A stretch of DNA of 17,695 nucleotides from DATLWR01 sp035576205 (lineage in GTDB: Bacteria; Pseudomonadota; Zetaproteobacteria; Mariprofundales; Mariprofundaceae). Below, one piece after another: positions 16,202-17,695 of the stretch. How positions within the stretch are numbered: position 1 is the first letter of the stretch; every line of letters starts with the position of its first letter. Position numbers and translations under genes: made by a program. A model generated the notes under the pieces. That model had not been told where the DNA came from, made no database searches, and saw nothing but the letters and a program-made list of their open reading frames with translations. The stretch is taken from assembly GCA_035576205.1 (NCBI GenBank), contig DATLWR010000157.1:1-17695 (forward strand). Reading direction: 5' to 3'.

Positions 16202-16624
16202 ATGTTCACACTGCATCCGCGACTCGCCGCCGACACGCATCCGGTTGCCGACTGGCCGCTCTGCCGCGTGCTGCTCATGAACGACGCCCGCTACCACTGG
16301 CTGATCCTGGTGCCTATGCGCGAAGGCATCCGCGAGATCCACGAGCTGGAGCCGGAAGAACTCCAGCAGCTGATGGCCGAAATAACCGCCGCTTCCAAAG
16401 CACTGTGCGCCACCGTTCCGCAGGACAAGATCAACGTCGGAGCCCTCGGCAACATGGTGCCGCAGCTGCATATCCACGTGATCGCCCGCCGCATCGGCGA
16501 CGCGGCCTGGCCGGGCCCGGTGTGGGGCAACGGCACGGCCGTCCCCTATGCAGAAGGAGAAGTCGGGAAACTGGCCGACCGCCTGCGGGAAGCGCTGGGC
16601 GGACATTTCGCCGCCATCACATGA
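16202..16624 (+). CDS. HIT domain protein
   Basis: A 140-residue member of the histidine-triad superfamily of nucleotide hydrolases and transferases. The triad reads Q88-L-H90-I-H92, so the first His is Gln while the nucleophilic (middle) His90 and His92 remain. Together with NMVPQLHIHVIARR (84-97) and AAWPGPVWG (101-109), this places it in a proteobacterial HIT subgroup that, from memory, normally has this Gln. The substrate is unknown. The ATG at 16202 is favoured because the fold starts there, with GAGGATGG just upstream. The last bases overlap murI by ATGA, so the two are translationally coupled. It diverges from gatC across about 130 bp, where no strong promoter is evident to the eye. 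Confidence 0.9.
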   Translation: MFTLHPRLAADTHPVADWPLCRVLLMNDARYHWLILVPMREGIREIHELEPEELQQLMAEITAASKALCATVPQDKINVGALGNMVPQLHIHVIARRIGDAAWPGPVWGNGTAVPYAEGEVGKLADRLREALGGHFAAIT

Positions 16625-17421
16625 AAACACGGCCGCTCGGCATCCTCGATTCGGGTATCGGCGGCCTCACCGTGCTGCACGAGATTCACGCCATTCTGCC
16701 GCACGAACCGCTCGTCTACCTCGCCGACTCCGCCAATCTCCCCTACGGCAGCAAATCCGAGGCGTGGATCCGCGATCGCACGCTGCAACTGGCCAAGGCG
16801 CTGGTGCGCGAGCAAAACATCAAGGCGCTGGTGGTGGCCTGCAACACAGCCACGGCGGCCGCCGCCACCAACCTGCGTGCCGTGCTCGATATCCCGGTGA
16901 TCGGCATGGAGCCGGCGGTGAAGCCGGCCAGCGAAGCAACCCGAAACGGTGTTATCGGCATCCTCGCCACCGAGGGCACCATCAAGAGCGCCCGCCTCGC
17001 CGGTTTGCTGAAGGCCTTCGCCGACGGCCTGCACGTCGTCACCCAGCCCTGCCCGGGGCTGGTGGAGCTGATCGAAAGCAGCGAGCCGGATTCGGTCGAA
17101 CTGCGGCAGAAGGTCGGGCAGTTCCTGCAACCGCTGCTACTGCAGGGCGCCGACACCATCGTGCTGGGCTGCACCCACTATCCGCTGTTGCGAGAAATGA
17201 TTCACGAACTGGTTGGACCCGGCATCCGCATCATCGATACCGGTGCCGCCGTCGCCCGCCAGACGCTGCACCAGCTCACCCGCTACGATCGGCTTGGACC
17301 ACCGGTCGACAAGCCGACCATCCACCTTTTCACCACTGGCTCCACCGATACGTTTTCAGGCGTGATTCAACGGCTGTTCCCGGAACTTGCCGCCATGCCG
17401 GTCGGCAGCATCACAGAATAA
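16621..17421 (+). CDS. murI: Glutamate racemase
   Basis: Converts L-glutamate to D-glutamate for peptidoglycan stem peptides; cofactor-independent and cytoplasmic. The 266-residue protein contains the paired catalytic cysteines Cys74 (VACNTATA) and Cys184 (LGCTHYPLL), with Asp10-Ser11 (DSGIGG), PYG (41-43) and His186 in place. Length and motif order are normal. The ATG at 16621 is chosen because it begins the conserved fold and overlaps the HIT gene stop as ATGA; an in-frame extension through the HIT gene is only a shadow reading. It is followed by a hairpin and then a compositionally different region. Confidence 0.96.
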   Translation: MKTRPLGILDSGIGGLTVLHEIHAILPHEPLVYLADSANLPYGSKSEAWIRDRTLQLAKALVREQNIKALVVACNTATAAAATNLRAVLDIPVIGMEPAVKPASEATRNGVIGILATEGTIKSARLAGLLKAFADGLHVVTQPCPGLVELIESSEPDSVELRQKVGQFLQPLLLQGADTIVLGCTHYPLLREMIHELVGPGIRIIDTGAAVARQTLHQLTRYDRLGPPVDKPTIHLFTTGSTDTFSGVIQRLFPELAAMPVGSITE

Positions 17422-17439
17422 AATCACTTCTTACCGAGC

Positions 17440-17463
17440 GTCTGCTTTCGGCCAAAAGCGGAC
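17440..17463 (+). terminator. 9-bp hairpin after murI; possible terminator or dispersed palindrome
   Basis: GTCTGCTTT (17440-17448) pairs with AAAGCGGAC (17455-17463) as nine pairs with one G-U, around a CGGCCA loop, 18 bases after the murI stop. No T-run follows. It may end the HIT-murI transcript. From memory, similar GCTTTCGGCC/AAAGCGGACATT palindromes occur between genes in other proteobacteria, so it could be a copy of a dispersed element. Confidence 0.5.
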
Positions 17464-17489
17464 ATTCGCCAATAAAAATTAAGTAAGCC

Positions 17490-17495
17490 TATAAT
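17490..17495 (+). promoter_or_regulatory. Exact TATAAT -10 box ahead of right-edge ORF
   Basis: TATAAT at 17490-17495 lies in an A/T-rich stretch (17471-17499). The best upstream -35 candidate, TTCGCC at 17465-17470, is poor and 19 bp away. If the -10 is used, transcription would begin near 17502, only one or two bases before the ATG at 17504, implying a leaderless mRNA or a start further on. Confidence 0.4.
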
Positions 17496-17503
17496 TGGCC
17501 TCT

Positions 17504-17695
17504 ATGGAAAAGGATATGAAGACCTTTCGAGAGACTTTTGAATTGGCAGAGAAAAGTGTCAGGCCATTGCTTGCCCAGCATGGATTTAAACTTATAGATA
17601 TAACCGTGACCGAGGCTAAGGGTAGTCAGATGATTGCTGGGTCTGTGCGTTACGTGGAAAGTCTTAGATGGTATCAAGCTTATAAGAAGAAGCGA
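17504..17695 (+). CDS. Unrecognised low-GC protein, N-terminal part cut by window edge
   Basis: An open frame of 64 codons runs from ATG at 17504 to the end of the window without a stop. The protein begins MEKDMKTFRETFELAEKSVR and ends in a Lys/Arg-rich stretch (AYKKKR); no signal peptide or membrane span is seen, and I do not recognise a family. By hand count the stretch is about 43% GC, whereas murI just upstream is near two-thirds, and it uses codons such as AGA, AGG, ATA and CTT that are scarce elsewhere in the window. Both points suggest a gene acquired from another source. A start at the second ATG (17516) is possible, but AAGGA is then too close. An opposing frame at 17489-17677 is less likely given the promoter box orientation. 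Confidence 0.5.
   Translation, partial: MEKDMKTFRETFELAEKSVRPLLAQHGFKLIDITVTEAKGSQMIAGSVRYVESLRWYQAYKKKR

Noticed and set aside
17489..17677. 62-codon minus-strand frame at the right edge
   Set aside because: The TATAAT box and open plus-strand frame point the other way, and this frame has no recognisable features.

Overview
The window is a GC-rich stretch of proteobacterial chromosome that is densely packed with intact housekeeping genes. I infer a betaproteobacterium, perhaps near Rhodocyclales or Nitrosomonadales. That rests on overall gene content, on a GatCAB amidotransferase beside ordinary Gram-negative envelope genes, and on a DUF535 (VirK/YbjX-like) gene; it does not rest on a marker gene. 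No tRNA, rRNA, CRISPR array, transposase or integrase is visible.

Layout, left to right. Positions 1-2684 form a tight leftward operon: a peroxiredoxin (bcp), coaBC (coenzyme A synthesis), dut (dUTPase), an Rrf2-family regulator and the first 29 codons of an unrecognised gene. ispH (last step of the MEP isoprenoid pathway) diverges from bcp across a 68-bp gap that holds candidate promoters facing both ways. ispH ends at a GC-rich hairpin, facing a small DUF2892 membrane protein and a possible 31-residue membrane microprotein on the other strand. Positions 4233-8353 are a rightward, more accessory group: a DUF535 protein whose GTG start overlaps the end of a 19-codon leader ORF, a cupin protein, and a membrane-anchored PAS-GAF-GGDEF-EAL protein of c-di-GMP metabolism. 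purB (purine synthesis) points left. A secreted monohaem cytochrome c points right, away from purB.

Positions 10279-16068 are a second leftward operon, gatC-gatA-gatB followed seven bases later by a large AsmA-like envelope protein. The amidotransferase makes Gln-tRNA(Gln) and/or Asn-tRNA(Asn); the AsmA-like gene is an unusual partner. Diverging from gatC is a translationally coupled pair, a HIT-domain protein and murI (glutamate racemase, supplying D-Glu for peptidoglycan).

The right edge is different in character. After murI come a 24-nt hairpin, an exact TATAAT box, and the start of an unrecognised ORF at about 43% GC (hand count) with codons that are rare in the rest of the window. This is the only place that looks like the border of an acquired or accessory segment, and the window cuts it off. 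I found no convincing new multi-gene system. The most interesting points are this right-edge junction, the leader ORF ahead of the DUF535 gene, the altered GGDEF half of the c-di-GMP protein, and several short repeats or dyads in promoter regions.
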